This document shows positions 35,222-44,402 of a stretch of DNA of 64,000 nt, in pieces. The notes under the pieces are model-generated. The model had not been told where the DNA came from, did not search any database, and saw only the letters and a program-made list of their open reading frames with translations. This stretch comes from Larkinella sp965227735. GTDB taxonomy: Bacteria; Bacteroidota; Bacteroidia; Cytophagales; Spirosomataceae. The stretch spans positions 5,332,001-5,396,000 of the forward strand of contig NZ_OZ245776.1 of assembly GCF_965227735.1 (NCBI RefSeq), written 5' to 3'. The translations under genes and the position numbers were made by a program. How positions within the stretch are numbered: the stretch's first letter is position 1; every line of letters begins with the position of its first letter.

Positions 35222-35839
35222 TTGAAACCATTCATTTTCACCCGCATCCAGTATACTTCCGGCGATTGGGATACGGACCAGCGAATGCCTTCCAACCTGC
35301 TGCATTCCCTGGTCGAGTATACCACCATACCCGTGGATGAGAAGGAAAAAGTGGTGCAGTTGACGAGTAACGAAATTTTCAGGAGTCCGTTCTGCTACCT
35401 CAGCGGTCATAAACTGGTGGAGTTTTCGACCCAGGAACGGGATCACTTCAAGCGCTACGTCCAGAACGGCGGTTTTGTGTTTGTGGACGATTGCAACCAC
35501 GACATCGACGGGCTTTTTGCCAAGTCGTTCGAGCAGGAAATGGCCCGCACCTTCGGCCCGAAAGCCTTACAGAAAATCCCGAATTCCCACCCGATTTACA
35601 CCTGCTTTTTCAAGTTTGAAGAAGGGCCGCCCACCACGACGTTCGAACTGAACGGCTGGGGCGACGACTTGGTGCATGACTACCTGAAAGCCGTGCTGGT
35701 CAACGGGCGCATTGGCGTTTTGTATAGTAACAAGGATTATGGTTGCGAGTGGGATTACGACTTCCGCAACAAACGATTTCTGGCCGAGGATAATACCAAA
35801 TTTGGCGTCAACATTGTCACGTACGCATTAACCGCATAA
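35222..35839 (+). CDS. DUF4159 domain protein
   Basis: The 205-residue protein starts at TTG (the first codon of FIFTRIQYTSGDWDTDQRMP) and is a stand-alone DUF4159 domain with FRSPFCYLSGHKLVEFS, RYVQNGGFVFVDDCNH, HPIYTCFFKF and GRIGVLYSNKDYGCEWDYD. The VDDCN stretch resembles a ThuA/glutamine-amidotransferase-like fold. No signal peptide is visible. DUF4159 genes usually sit with MoxR, DUF58 and BatA genes, as here. The MoxR gene begins 3 bases after the stop. The biochemical role is unknown. Confidence 0.85.
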   Translation: MKPFIFTRIQYTSGDWDTDQRMPSNLLHSLVEYTTIPVDEKEKVVQLTSNEIFRSPFCYLSGHKLVEFSTQERDHFKRYVQNGGFVFVDDCNHDIDGLFAKSFEQEMARTFGPKALQKIPNSHPIYTCFFKFEEGPPTTTFELNGWGDDLVHDYLKAVLVNGRIGVLYSNKDYGCEWDYDFRNKRFLAEDNTKFGVNIVTYALTA

Positions 35840-35842
35840 GCA

Positions 35843-36820
35843 TTGGAAACAAAGGAACTGACCCATTACAAAACCGTAGTCGCCAAGCTTCCGCGCCTGA
35901 AAAAAGAAATCGGCAAAGTGATTGTCGGACAGCAGGAAGCCATTGATGAAATCCTGATTGCCCTGTTGGCGGGTGGACATTGTTTGCTGGAAGGCGTTCC
36001 GGGACTGGCCAAAACGCTGATGGTGAAAACGATGGCGGAGGCTCTGGAGATGAATTTTAAACGGATTCAGTTTACGCCGGATCTCATGCCGGGCGACATT
36101 ATCGGAACGGAAATTCTGGAAGAGGACCATAATACCGGCAAGAAATTCTTCAAATTCAACCGGGGACCGATCTTCGCCCATGTGGTGCTGGCCGACGAAA
36201 TTAACCGCACACCGCCCAAAACGCAGGCGGCTTTGCTGGAAGCCATGCAGGAAGGCAAGGTGACCTACGCCGGAACGGACTACGAACTGCCCCGGCCGTT
36301 TTTGATCATTGCCACCCAAAACCCGATCGAACAGGCCGGAACCTATCCGCTGCCGGAAGCCCAGCTAGACCGGTTTTTACTGTACATCAAGTTGAGTTAC
36401 CCGTCGGAGCAGGAAGAACTGAGTGTGTTGAAAACCACCACCGGAACGGCCCGCCCGGAACTGCAAACCGTGCTGACCGATCAGGAAATCGTGGATTTGC
36501 AACGCCTGACGAGACAGGTCCACATCAGCGATGAACTGATCGGTTTCATCAACCAACTCGTCCGGTCGACGCGCCCTGAAAGCAGTCCGTCGGCGTTTGT
36601 CAGGCAGTGGTGCGACTGGGGGGCGGGGCCACGCGCGGGGCAGGCGCTGGTGCTGTGTTCCAAAGCCCGGGCGGTTTTGAACGAACGGTTTTCGGTGATT
36701 CCAGAGGACATTCAAACGCTGGCCTACCCGATCCTGCGCCACCGCATCGCCCTCAACTTCCGGGCTGAGGCTGAGAATATTACGACTGATCAGGTGATTG
36801 GTGAGTTACTTAAAAAATAG
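35843..36820 (+). CDS. MoxR-family AAA+ ATPase
   Basis: This is a 325-residue MoxR ATPase with a TTG start placed 3 bases after the previous stop. Walker A is in LLEGVPGLAKTLMVKTMA, Walker B in FAHVVLADEINRTPPKTQ, sensor 1 in FLIIATQNPIEQAGTYPLPE, and the family motif LDRFLLYIKLSYPS follows. MoxR proteins act as chaperones that work with VWA or DUF58 proteins to activate or assemble envelope complexes. A family C inverted repeat separates it from the DUF58 gene, which could alter the ratio of the two products. Confidence 0.93.
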   Translation: METKELTHYKTVVAKLPRLKKEIGKVIVGQQEAIDEILIALLAGGHCLLEGVPGLAKTLMVKTMAEALEMNFKRIQFTPDLMPGDIIGTEILEEDHNTGKKFFKFNRGPIFAHVVLADEINRTPPKTQAALLEAMQEGKVTYAGTDYELPRPFLIIATQNPIEQAGTYPLPEAQLDRFLLYIKLSYPSEQEELSVLKTTTGTARPELQTVLTDQEIVDLQRLTRQVHISDELIGFINQLVRSTRPESSPSAFVRQWCDWGAGPRAGQALVLCSKARAVLNERFSVIPEDIQTLAYPILRHRIALNFRAEAENITTDQVIGELLKK

Positions 36821-36911
36821 TTATTACGCAGAGTTAATCAGAGAATATCAGAGTTACGCAGAGTTCTCTCTGATAATCCCTGATTAACTCTGATCAACTC
36901 TGTGTAATAAC
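36820..36911. repeat. Long inverted repeat, family C (copy 2)
   Basis: The left arm starts on the last base of the moxR stop codon and the right arm ends 7 bases before the DUF58 ATG. The arms (GTTATTACGCAGAGTTAATC facing the complement ending AACTCTGTGTAATAAC) pair over about 35 bases; the right arm carries one extra GATCAGAGTT word. The vocabulary is shared with 34404-34495. Confidence 0.82.
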
Positions 36912-36918
36912 CCAAATT

Positions 36919-37779
36919 ATGCTAGCCACAGATCTCATCAAGCTCAACAACCTGCAACTCGCCGGCAAACTCGTCAGCGATGAGCTGCTGCTGGGGATTC
37001 ACGCCAGCAAACGATCGGGGTCGGGGACGGAGTTTGAGCAATACCGCCATTATGAACCCGGCGATGATCCCCGGCGCATCGACTGGAAATTATACGCCCG
37101 AACCGACAAACACCTCGTGCGGGAATCGGCGACGGAAAGCAACCTGCAAATCCGCTTTTTGCTGGATTTATCCGGTTCCATGAATTACACCGAGCAGGGC
37201 GTCAGCCGATTGGAGTATGCGAAATTGTTGATGGCTTCGCTGGCCTACCTGGGCTACCGGCAAAGCGACCAGATGAGTTTGTATGCCTTGCAAAACGAAG
37301 CCTTGCAGACGTTGGTCCCGACCGGCAAGCAGGCTTTTCAGCGGATTTTGTTCGCCCTGCAAAAGGCCACGGCTTCCGGGACCTGGCTACCCAAGCAGGC
37401 CCGGTTTCCGGAGTTTCAGCAGAAGCAAAAGGAGTTGCTGGTGATGGTTTCGGACTTCCTGCAAGTGGACGATGAGTGGTTACAACTGATTAAAACCGTA
37501 GCCAGTCCGCGCCGGGAAATTGCCATTTTTCAACTGCTCGGCGATCAGGAAACGGATTTTAACCTAAGCGGTTTTTACCGGTTTAAGGACCTGGAAACCG
37601 ACCGGGAAATTGAAGTGCAGGCCGAAACGATTAAAGAGACGTTTCAACAGGCGGTTTCGGCCTATTTCAAAAAATTACAGGAAGAATTGTTGCTGCCGCA
37701 CGTTCATCTGATTCGCGTAAAACTGAGTGAGCCCATCGCCGGGGCACTAAAAGATTTTCTGACCAGGAGGAGCGTTTAA
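36919..37779 (+). CDS. DUF58 domain protein (VWA-like)
   Basis: The 286-residue cytoplasmic protein carries the DUF58 signature GSGTEFEQYRHYEPGDDPRR followed by IDWKLYARTDKHLVRE, and a VWA-like metal site LLDLSGSM. It is the usual partner of MoxR ATPases; the pair is thought to remodel or activate membrane proteins. Its stop overlaps the ATG of the BatA-like gene by one base (TAATG), indicating coupled translation. Confidence 0.92.
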   Translation: MLATDLIKLNNLQLAGKLVSDELLLGIHASKRSGSGTEFEQYRHYEPGDDPRRIDWKLYARTDKHLVRESATESNLQIRFLLDLSGSMNYTEQGVSRLEYAKLLMASLAYLGYRQSDQMSLYALQNEALQTLVPTGKQAFQRILFALQKATASGTWLPKQARFPEFQQKQKELLVMVSDFLQVDDEWLQLIKTVASPRREIAIFQLLGDQETDFNLSGFYRFKDLETDREIEVQAETIKETFQQAVSAYFKKLQEELLLPHVHLIRVKLSEPIAGALKDFLTRRSV

Positions 37780-38972
37780 TGGAGTTTCTACAACCGTTGT
37801 TTTTGTGGGGAATTGGGGCCGTGGTGATTCCGGTGGTCATCCATTTCTGGCACCAGAAAAGGGGCAAAACCCTGGCTTGGGCCGCCACGCGCTGGCTTCA
37901 GGAAAAGAACCAGCAACAGCAGCGGGGTATCAAGCTCGATAATATCCTGTTACTGATTCTGCGTTGTCTGGTCGTGATTCTGCTGGCGCTTTTACTGAGC
38001 CAACCGATCCTGACCGGATTGACAAAACCGGTGGTAGTCGGGAAAATCCACCTGGTGCAGCCGGAGAAGATGGTGGTCGATAATTACCGGTTTGAACTGG
38101 CGGAAGCGATCAAAAAAGGAGAAGCGGTTTACTGGATCGATGCCGCGACCGAAGCAACGGACGATCCGATGCAATTGCCTGATCAACGGTTATTTAATCC
38201 GGATGTATTGCAATCGAGCATCAATGCCGTATCGGCAAAACCGTCGGAATTACACCTGTATGTCCTGAATAACCAGCAACTGGCGGATGTCCCGTTTATT
38301 CGGGTTCCGGCGAAGTTTAAATTGCACACAATGGTTGATTCGGCGAGTCGCCCGCTTCGGCCATATCTGGAATTACCGGGCAGCGGCAACGTATATGTGA
38401 ATGCTTCCAATCAGCTAGTCAACAGTTCGGGCCTGAGCAAAGGCATTCGTTTTCAGGATGCTCCGGCGCATTCGGGGCGGTTGACGGCCTTGGTCGATTT
38501 CAATGATAAAACCGAACGGCAAACCGTACTGGCGGCTTTGAATGCTTTGTCGGACGTGTATGCGCTGGGGATTCAGATCGACGTGCAAAAGAGACTGAAA
38601 ACCGGGTATGACTGGGTTTTAACGGATCGGGAGGTGGTTGCTCCCGCGCCCCAAACGCTTTACGTAGTTTCGGGGAAACTCAACGCTCCGAGGGTTCCGA
38701 ATGTGGTATACCGGGAAGAAAAACTGACCCCAAAAACCGCCGAACTGGTGCGAACCGGGCAATTGCCGGAATGGTTGGGCGAACTGCTGATCCGGCATTT
38801 TAACCTCAAACCGAATCCGTTTCCACTGAGTCAGGAGCAGTTAAACACGCTGTTTGTTTCGACGGAGGAACGACGGGCGCAGCAGCCGGAAAACATTCGA
38901 AATTGGCTTTTGCTGGTGTTCGTCGGTTTGATCGGCCTGGAACGTTGGATGGCTTTAAGACAGAACGCATGA
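37779..38972 (+). CDS. BatA N-terminal domain membrane protein
   Basis: This 397-residue protein starts with the BatA N-terminal domain: membrane segment LFLWGIGAVVIPVVIHFW, then HQKRGKTLAWAATRWLQ and a second segment ILLLILRCLVVILLALLLSQPIL. A periplasmic domain follows, and a third segment lies near the C-terminus (WLLLVFVGLIGLERWMAL). The VWA-type metal site is not obvious, so it is probably a scaffold subunit of the MoxR/DUF58 system. Both ends overlap neighbouring genes (TAATG upstream, ATGA downstream). Confidence 0.88.
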   Translation: MEFLQPLFLWGIGAVVIPVVIHFWHQKRGKTLAWAATRWLQEKNQQQQRGIKLDNILLLILRCLVVILLALLLSQPILTGLTKPVVVGKIHLVQPEKMVVDNYRFELAEAIKKGEAVYWIDAATEATDDPMQLPDQRLFNPDVLQSSINAVSAKPSELHLYVLNNQQLADVPFIRVPAKFKLHTMVDSASRPLRPYLELPGSGNVYVNASNQLVNSSGLSKGIRFQDAPAHSGRLTALVDFNDKTERQTVLAALNALSDVYALGIQIDVQKRLKTGYDWVLTDREVVAPAPQTLYVVSGKLNAPRVPNVVYREEKLTPKTAELVRTGQLPEWLGELLIRHFNLKPNPFPLSQEQLNTLFVSTEERRAQQPENIRNWLLLVFVGLIGLERWMALRQNA

Positions 38973-41242
38973 ACGAACTGAAAAACACCCTGTCGACGAT
39001 CATCTACCAGCTTGTCGCCAACGCGCTGCTGAAGAGCAGTTTGCTTGGCATTGCGGTGGGGATAATGGCCCGGCTCTGCGGTTTTTCGCTGGAAACGGCG
39101 GCTATCCTCGGGGTGCTGGGCTTTGGATTCGGAGCCTGGTTTACCGGTCTGTTTCAGAACAAAAAACCGCAGGCCATCGGGATCATGCACCGACTGGTGG
39201 GCGATGCGGAATACAGCTTGCCGTTGCTGGAGAAAGACGAACTGAACATTGCAGAACAGCTCCAACTGGCGCGGTTGAACGAACGAGTACAGACGGTCCG
39301 GATTCCCGCGAGCCGGTATCTGTCGGTAATTTTTTCAAAAACCGGTTTTTATGGATTGCTCGTGTTGCTTTCCGTGTCGGTTTATTACGGCTATCCACTG
39401 CTGCAATCGAACCCGGTTGTTCAGAAACAGTTGACGAAATACATGCCGGTTCTTGTCAAAGAAAATCGCCCCGTTGCGCCCGCTTTTCAGTCGGCTTCGT
39501 TGCAGATCCAACCGCCTACCTATACCGGTTTGACGGTCAAAGAATCATCAGATCTGAACGCATCAGCTGTAAGCGGTTCGCTGCTAAAATGGAAGTTAAC
39601 GTTCAGTGAATCCAAAACCGTTTCGGTTCGCCTGGTGAATAACCGGGGTGAAGAAGTGGCTTTTAAAAAAGCTGGGAATGTTTTTGAATACCGCGATAAG
39701 TTGGTTAGTTCCGGAATTTATGCCCTCAAAGGCTACTGGAAAACGCCGACTGGAAAAGACTCACTGATTTACCAATCGGATTATTACCGGCTGGAAGCAC
39801 AACCCGATCTGGCACCGAAAATTCAGCCGGATTCCAAGGAAGTATACCGGTTTCATTTTCTGAAAGATGACAAAAACCTACGGATTTCGGCGCGGATTTC
39901 CGACGATTTTAAAATTCGGCAAGCCTTCATTGTAGCCACGGTAGCGCGTGGTTCCGGTGAAAGTGTGAAGTTCCGGGAAGTGAAATTTTCGTTGCCTCAA
40001 ACCAATTTCAAAGAGGCCCAATTGACAAAAAACATCGATCTGAAAGCCCTCAATTTTGCGCCGGGCGACGAACTTTATTATTACTGGGCGGCCATCGATA
40101 ACAAAGAACCGGAACCAAATTTTGCCAAATCCGACACCTATTTTGTCGTCTATAAAGATACCGCCCGGGTGGAAGAAGCCGAACTGGCAACGATGGCCGT
40201 AAACATCATGCCGGAGTATTTTCGCAGCCAGCGGCAAATTATTATCGACACGGAAAAGCTGATTGCCAAACGCAAAAAACTCGCGGCCAAAGATTTTAAA
40301 AGTACGTCCAACGAAATCGGTTTTGACCAGAAAGTGCTGCGGTTGCGGTATGGGCAATATTTGGGCGAGGAGTTTGAAAATTCGATTGGTGGGCATGATT
40401 TAGTAGCTGAGGGCAATGTGCTGGAAGGATTTATTCACAAGCACGACACCGAAGAAGAAAAAAATGCGCCCAAACCGTTTGCGTTCAAGCTGGCCGAAAA
40501 AGCTGAAGAACAGCAGAAAAAGGATTTGCCCGCTCCGGATCAACACGGCCACGACCACGCGGATCAGGCTAAAAGCGACAATGAAGACCCGGTGGCAGCT
40601 TTGATGGAGCAGTATATCCACGCCCACGACGACGCCGAAACCAACACATTTTACGAACAATCGACCCGTAGTTTGTTGAAAATGGCGCTGGAGCAGATGT
40701 GGCAATCGGAGTTGCACCTGCGGTTATACGAACCGGAAAAAGCGTTGCCGTTCGAGAATAAAGCCCTGATTTATCTGAAAGCCGCCCAGCACAAAGCCCG
40801 GACGTTTGTGAAGAAAAGCGGCTACGATCCGCCCCCCATCAAAGAAAAAGAAACCCGCCTGACCGGCGAATTAAAAAAGGTCAATACCAACCTGAATCAG
40901 GAACGGATGTACGATCTGGTACGGACCGGGCAGTTGGTTGGGGAAGTATTGGGCTATCTGGAATTGAAAACCTTGGATCAAAACCAGAAAAAAAACGTAC
41001 AGCAACTAAGTTCATCCCTGACGAATGACATCCTGAACAGCGGATTGTCAAACTGGTCGGTGATCAGTGGATTACAGAAACTGGGAAGCGGTAAAAAACT
41101 GTCTGATAAAGAGCGAATGGATTTGAAAACAAAATTGTATCGTCTGGCGGCTGGTTCATCCCAAAACCGGAAACGAACCGAAATGGGCTCGTATTCCAGC
41201 GAAAAGAAATTAGAACAGTCGTTCTGGCGGCATTTAAAATGA
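38969..41242 (+). CDS. DUF4175-like membrane protein with long C-terminal helical region
   Basis: I start this gene at 38969 because the ATG overlaps the previous stop as ATGA and gives a sensible N-terminus (MNELKNTLSTIIYQLVANAL); this leaves 757 residues. Two membrane regions lie at about 20-60 and 115-140 (GFYGLLVLLSVSVYYGY). Periplasmic beta-rich domains follow (QIPPTYTGLTVKE-like, LAPKIQPDSKEVYRF). A charged helical tail from about 400 to 757 includes a His/Asp-rich linker (DQHGHDHADQAKSDNEDP). The layout fits the DUF4175 family, whose genes sit with MoxR/BatA operons. The stop overlaps the next ATG. Confidence 0.8.
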   Translation: MNELKNTLSTIIYQLVANALLKSSLLGIAVGIMARLCGFSLETAAILGVLGFGFGAWFTGLFQNKKPQAIGIMHRLVGDAEYSLPLLEKDELNIAEQLQLARLNERVQTVRIPASRYLSVIFSKTGFYGLLVLLSVSVYYGYPLLQSNPVVQKQLTKYMPVLVKENRPVAPAFQSASLQIQPPTYTGLTVKESSDLNASAVSGSLLKWKLTFSESKTVSVRLVNNRGEEVAFKKAGNVFEYRDKLVSSGIYALKGYWKTPTGKDSLIYQSDYYRLEAQPDLAPKIQPDSKEVYRFHFLKDDKNLRISARISDDFKIRQAFIVATVARGSGESVKFREVKFSLPQTNFKEAQLTKNIDLKALNFAPGDELYYYWAAIDNKEPEPNFAKSDTYFVVYKDTARVEEAELATMAVNIMPEYFRSQRQIIIDTEKLIAKRKKLAAKDFKSTSNEIGFDQKVLRLRYGQYLGEEFENSIGGHDLVAEGNVLEGFIHKHDTEEEKNAPKPFAFKLAEKAEEQQKKDLPAPDQHGHDHADQAKSDNEDPVAALMEQYIHAHDDAETNTFYEQSTRSLLKMALEQMWQSELHLRLYEPEKALPFENKALIYLKAAQHKARTFVKKSGYDPPPIKEKETRLTGELKKVNTNLNQERMYDLVRTGQLVGEVLGYLELKTLDQNQKKNVQQLSSSLTNDILNSGLSNWSVISGLQKLGSGKKLSDKERMDLKTKLYRLAAGSSQNRKRTEMGSYSSEKKLEQSFWRHLK

Positions 41243-42912
41243 GCGTATTGAACCGGTTTACGATTTCATTTAACCCGGCTGATTTCGTTAGCTGGTTGAT
41301 CCTGTTGCTTCTGGCGGTTTTGCTCGTGGTGCAGGTGGGGCTGGTCGTCAGAAACGGCACCCTTTCGGTTCGGAGAAAATGGATTCGGGGAGCTTTGAAC
41401 GTCTTGCTTTGGAGCTTTCTGCTGGCGTATTTTCTTCAGATTGAATGGGAAATAAAGCCCGATTCAACGTCGGTCTGGATCGTGGATTCGAACGTGCCTG
41501 CTTCGGCGATCAGTCAACTGAAAGACAGTCTGAAAAACCCGGAAGTCGTTCGCGTCAGTGCGTTTAGGGAAACTTCGTTCCGGTCGCGACTGGCCGACGG
41601 AATGATCGATACCGTTACCTTGATCGGTACCGGTTTTTCGCCCGATATGCTGGGGCAGTTGAGTCGGCAAACTGTTCAGTGGATTCCGTATGCCCAACCC
41701 GATCAGGTGCAGTTGCTGCGCTGGAAAGCCATCCTTCGCAAAGGCGAAATGCAGTCGGTGCGGGGGCGTCTTCAATCGTCGCAGGAGCAGGTGCTGAAGC
41801 TCCGGTATGGCAACCAGACGCTGGATAGTTTATCCGTAAAAAACGGTACGACGGATTTTAATTTTCAGTTTCCGGCCTTCTCGCAGGGACGCACCGAAGT
41901 GGCATTGGTGCTGGATCAGAAACCGCTGGACACGCTCCGGTATTTCAGCCGAAGTTCGGAACCCATTGCTTACCAGTTTATTCTCGACAGCCCGGATTTT
42001 GAAAGCAGAACACTCGCCGATTGGCTGGGTAAAAAAGGTTTTTCCGTCCAGGTAACGTCCACGATTTCCAAAGACATGAACAGCCGTCTGAGCATTAACC
42101 GGGCGGTTCCGCCCGACGTGATCATCACCGATCCGGCCAACGCGACAAATCCTGTTGTTAAGAAGGCTGTAGCGCAGGGAAAACCGGTGCTGTTTATTAA
42201 TTTGTCGGACGCCGAAACCGACACGAAAACCATCAACCGGGCTTTGGGGACGGGCTGGAAATTGAAGCGGTTATCGAATGAAGCGACCATTATGATCGGG
42301 AACGGGCTGCAGGCGTTGCCTTTTCAGCTTACGGAGGCCCTGAATCAGTTTCCGGTGGCCGATTATCCGGTAGCGGTTCAGAAAACCAGCGCCAAAATCG
42401 GGCTCAGTCTGGTTAGCGAGACGTTTCCTCTGAAACTGAGTGGCGACAGCGTTGCGTACGACCGGATCTGGACGGCCATTCTGACGCCCTTACAACCTAC
42501 CTTTACAGACAACATCCAGCTCGACGCACCGGTTTTTAAAGGCCTCCGATCCGTCATTCACTTTAATAATCTGACCCGGAAACCGGCTGAAATCCGACTG
42601 GGAAACGACACGGTCAGGCTCGATTATTCGGCCATCAATCCCCTGTCGGCTGAGGTTTCGTATGGGTTTGGCCGGGCTGGCTGGGTGGCATTGCAGGACA
42701 GTCTGGCGGTTTACGTCGACCAGCCGGGCGAAAAACCGGTATTCGGAAACCGGTTGGCGAGTGATTACCTCCGCGCCCGGTCGACTGCTGCGGTTAATAC
42801 AGCCGCCGGTTCTGAAGGCGGTTTTCCGGCGAAAATTCCGGATTGGGTCTGGATCCTGCTATTCCTCAGTGGGTTGACCGCGCTTTGGGTCGAACCTAAA
42901 TTTAGCATTTGA
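41239..42912 (+). CDS. Membrane protein of the MoxR/BatA operon, 557 aa
   Basis: The protein has two N-terminal membrane segments (FVSWLILLLLAVLLVVQVGLV and ALNVLLWSFLLAYFLQIEW), a large periplasmic part, and one C-terminal segment (IPDWVWILLFLSGLTALWV). The order resembles BatA-like or glutamine-amidotransferase-like membrane proteins that end such operons. The middle contains a possible Rossmann-like portion (ADWLGKKGFSVQVTS, PPDVIITDPANAT, GKPVLFINLSD). No catalytic residues stand out. The ATGA overlap with the upstream gene shows tight coupling, so the product probably forms a complex with the BatA and DUF4175 proteins. Confidence 0.8.
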   Translation: MSVLNRFTISFNPADFVSWLILLLLAVLLVVQVGLVVRNGTLSVRRKWIRGALNVLLWSFLLAYFLQIEWEIKPDSTSVWIVDSNVPASAISQLKDSLKNPEVVRVSAFRETSFRSRLADGMIDTVTLIGTGFSPDMLGQLSRQTVQWIPYAQPDQVQLLRWKAILRKGEMQSVRGRLQSSQEQVLKLRYGNQTLDSLSVKNGTTDFNFQFPAFSQGRTEVALVLDQKPLDTLRYFSRSSEPIAYQFILDSPDFESRTLADWLGKKGFSVQVTSTISKDMNSRLSINRAVPPDVIITDPANATNPVVKKAVAQGKPVLFINLSDAETDTKTINRALGTGWKLKRLSNEATIMIGNGLQALPFQLTEALNQFPVADYPVAVQKTSAKIGLSLVSETFPLKLSGDSVAYDRIWTAILTPLQPTFTDNIQLDAPVFKGLRSVIHFNNLTRKPAEIRLGNDTVRLDYSAINPLSAEVSYGFGRAGWVALQDSLAVYVDQPGEKPVFGNRLASDYLRARSTAAVNTAAGSEGGFPAKIPDWVWILLFLSGLTALWVEPKFSI

Positions 42913-42938
42913 CCTGTCGTAAAATTCCAGTAGCTTTG
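42908..42938 (+). promoter_or_regulatory. Bacteroidota-type promoter of metK
   Basis: TTTG (42908-42911), 19 bases, TAGCTTTG (42931-42938) is a full match to TTTG/TAnnTTTG. The upstream element overlaps the stop of the preceding operon. The leader would be about 25 bases, too short for a SAM riboswitch. Confidence 0.6.
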
Positions 42939-42969
42939 CGGCTGTTTTTAGTCTTAAATCTTACGTACA

Positions 42970-44223
42970 ATGCCCTATCTATTTACCTCAGAGTCAGTCT
43001 CTGAAGGACATCCCGACAAAGTCGCGGATCAGATTTCCGATGCATTGATCGATCATTTTCTGGCCTACGATCCTTCCAGCAAGGTCGCCTGCGAAACCCT
43101 GGTGACCACCGGACAGGTGGTGCTGGCAGGTGAGGTAAAAACGAGCACCTACCTCGATGTTCAGAAAATTGCCCGGGAGGTTATCAGGCGTATTGGATAT
43201 ACCAAGAGTGAATACATGTTTGAGGCCGATTCGTGCGGTATTTTATCTGCCATCCACGACCAGTCGGCCGACATCAACCAGGGCGTTGAGCGCACCAATC
43301 CGGAGGATCAGGGCGCGGGCGATCAGGGCATGATGTTTGGGTATGCGACCAACGAAACGGACAATTTCATGCCGTTGCCGCTGGATCTGGCCCACAAGAT
43401 TTTGCAGGAAATGTCGTATATCCGCAACAACGATCCGGCCATTTTACCGTATCTCCGGCCGGATGCCAAATCGCAGGTGACGATTGAATACAGCGACGAC
43501 GACAAGCCCATTCGGATTGATACGATTGTGGTTTCGACGCAACACGATGATTTTGATGAAGACGCCGTGATGCTGGCACGCATCCGTGAAGACATCATCA
43601 ACATCGTTATTCCCCGCGTGAAAGCTGGCTTAAAGCCGGAATTGCAGGCTTTATTTTCCGATAACATTACCTATCACATCAACCCGACGGGCAAGTTTGT
43701 CATTGGCGGACCACACGGTGATACGGGTTTGACGGGTCGCAAGATCATCGTCGATACCTACGGCGGCAAGGGTGCGCACGGCGGTGGTGCTTTCTCGGGC
43801 AAAGATCCCTCGAAAGTAGACCGTTCGGCAGCTTATGCCACGCGGCACATTGCCAAAAACCTGGTAGCGGCTGGTCTTTGCGATCAGATTCTGGTTCAGG
43901 TTTCCTACGCCATCGGGGTGGCCAAACCCTGCGGTTTGTACGTCAATACGTATAATTCGGCCAAGGTCGATCTGACCGACGGTGAAATTGCAACCAAAAT
44001 CGAAGAACTGTTCGACATGCGTCCGTATGCCATCGAGCAACGGCTGAAACTCCGGAACCCGATTTATTCGGAAACGGCCGCTTACGGACACATGGGCCGG
44101 GAAAACCAGGTTGTGACAAAGGTGTTCGGGATGAACGGCAGCACGAAAGAAGTTGAAGTAGAGCTATTTACGTGGGAAAAACTCGACTACGTCGATAAAG
44201 TGAAAGAAGCGTTCGGGTTGTAG
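42970..44223 (+). CDS. metK: S-adenosylmethionine synthetase
   Basis: This 417-residue protein is a full-length MetK that makes S-adenosylmethionine from ATP and methionine. Signatures include FTSESVSEGHPDKVADQISD, the ATP-site loop GAGDQGMMFGYATNE, the phosphate loop GGGAFSGKDPSKVDRS, and GDTGLTGRKIIVDTYGG. The start follows its own promoter by about 32 bases. A hairpin terminator that would suit it (45905-45936) now lies 1.7 kb away because an insertion sequence sits in between. Confidence 0.97.
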   Translation: MPYLFTSESVSEGHPDKVADQISDALIDHFLAYDPSSKVACETLVTTGQVVLAGEVKTSTYLDVQKIAREVIRRIGYTKSEYMFEADSCGILSAIHDQSADINQGVERTNPEDQGAGDQGMMFGYATNETDNFMPLPLDLAHKILQEMSYIRNNDPAILPYLRPDAKSQVTIEYSDDDKPIRIDTIVVSTQHDDFDEDAVMLARIREDIINIVIPRVKAGLKPELQALFSDNITYHINPTGKFVIGGPHGDTGLTGRKIIVDTYGGKGAHGGGAFSGKDPSKVDRSAAYATRHIAKNLVAAGLCDQILVQVSYAIGVAKPCGLYVNTYNSAKVDLTDGEIATKIEELFDMRPYAIEQRLKLRNPIYSETAAYGHMGRENQVVTKVFGMNGSTKEVEVELFTWEKLDYVDKVKEAFGL

Positions 44224-44252
44224 TCGATGAACTAAAATAGGGTCTCATTGAA

Positions 44253-44291
44253 AATAGGGTTCTGCCAAACAAAATTTGGCAGAACCCTATT
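44253..44291. terminator. Perfect 17-bp hairpin just inside the IS left end
   Basis: Arms 44253-44269 and 44275-44291 (AATAGGGTTCTGCCAAA and its complement) pair perfectly around CAAAA, followed by GTGTTTT. It overlaps the inner end of the terminal repeat. It may end transposase transcription or shield the element from metK read-through. Confidence 0.55.
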
Positions 44292-44402
44292 GTGTTTTGA
44301 GGGTACCTGATTGGTAATTGACTCCATCGGGAGCAGAAAAGGCATGCTTCTCCTATCCCTTTCTTGTCGAGGGTATATACGTTTCGGCCTTAGTTGTAAC
44401 CC

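Noticed and set aside
42913..42969. SAM riboswitch before metK
   Set aside because: Only about 25 bases of leader remain after the predicted transcription start, too short for any known SAM-binding RNA.
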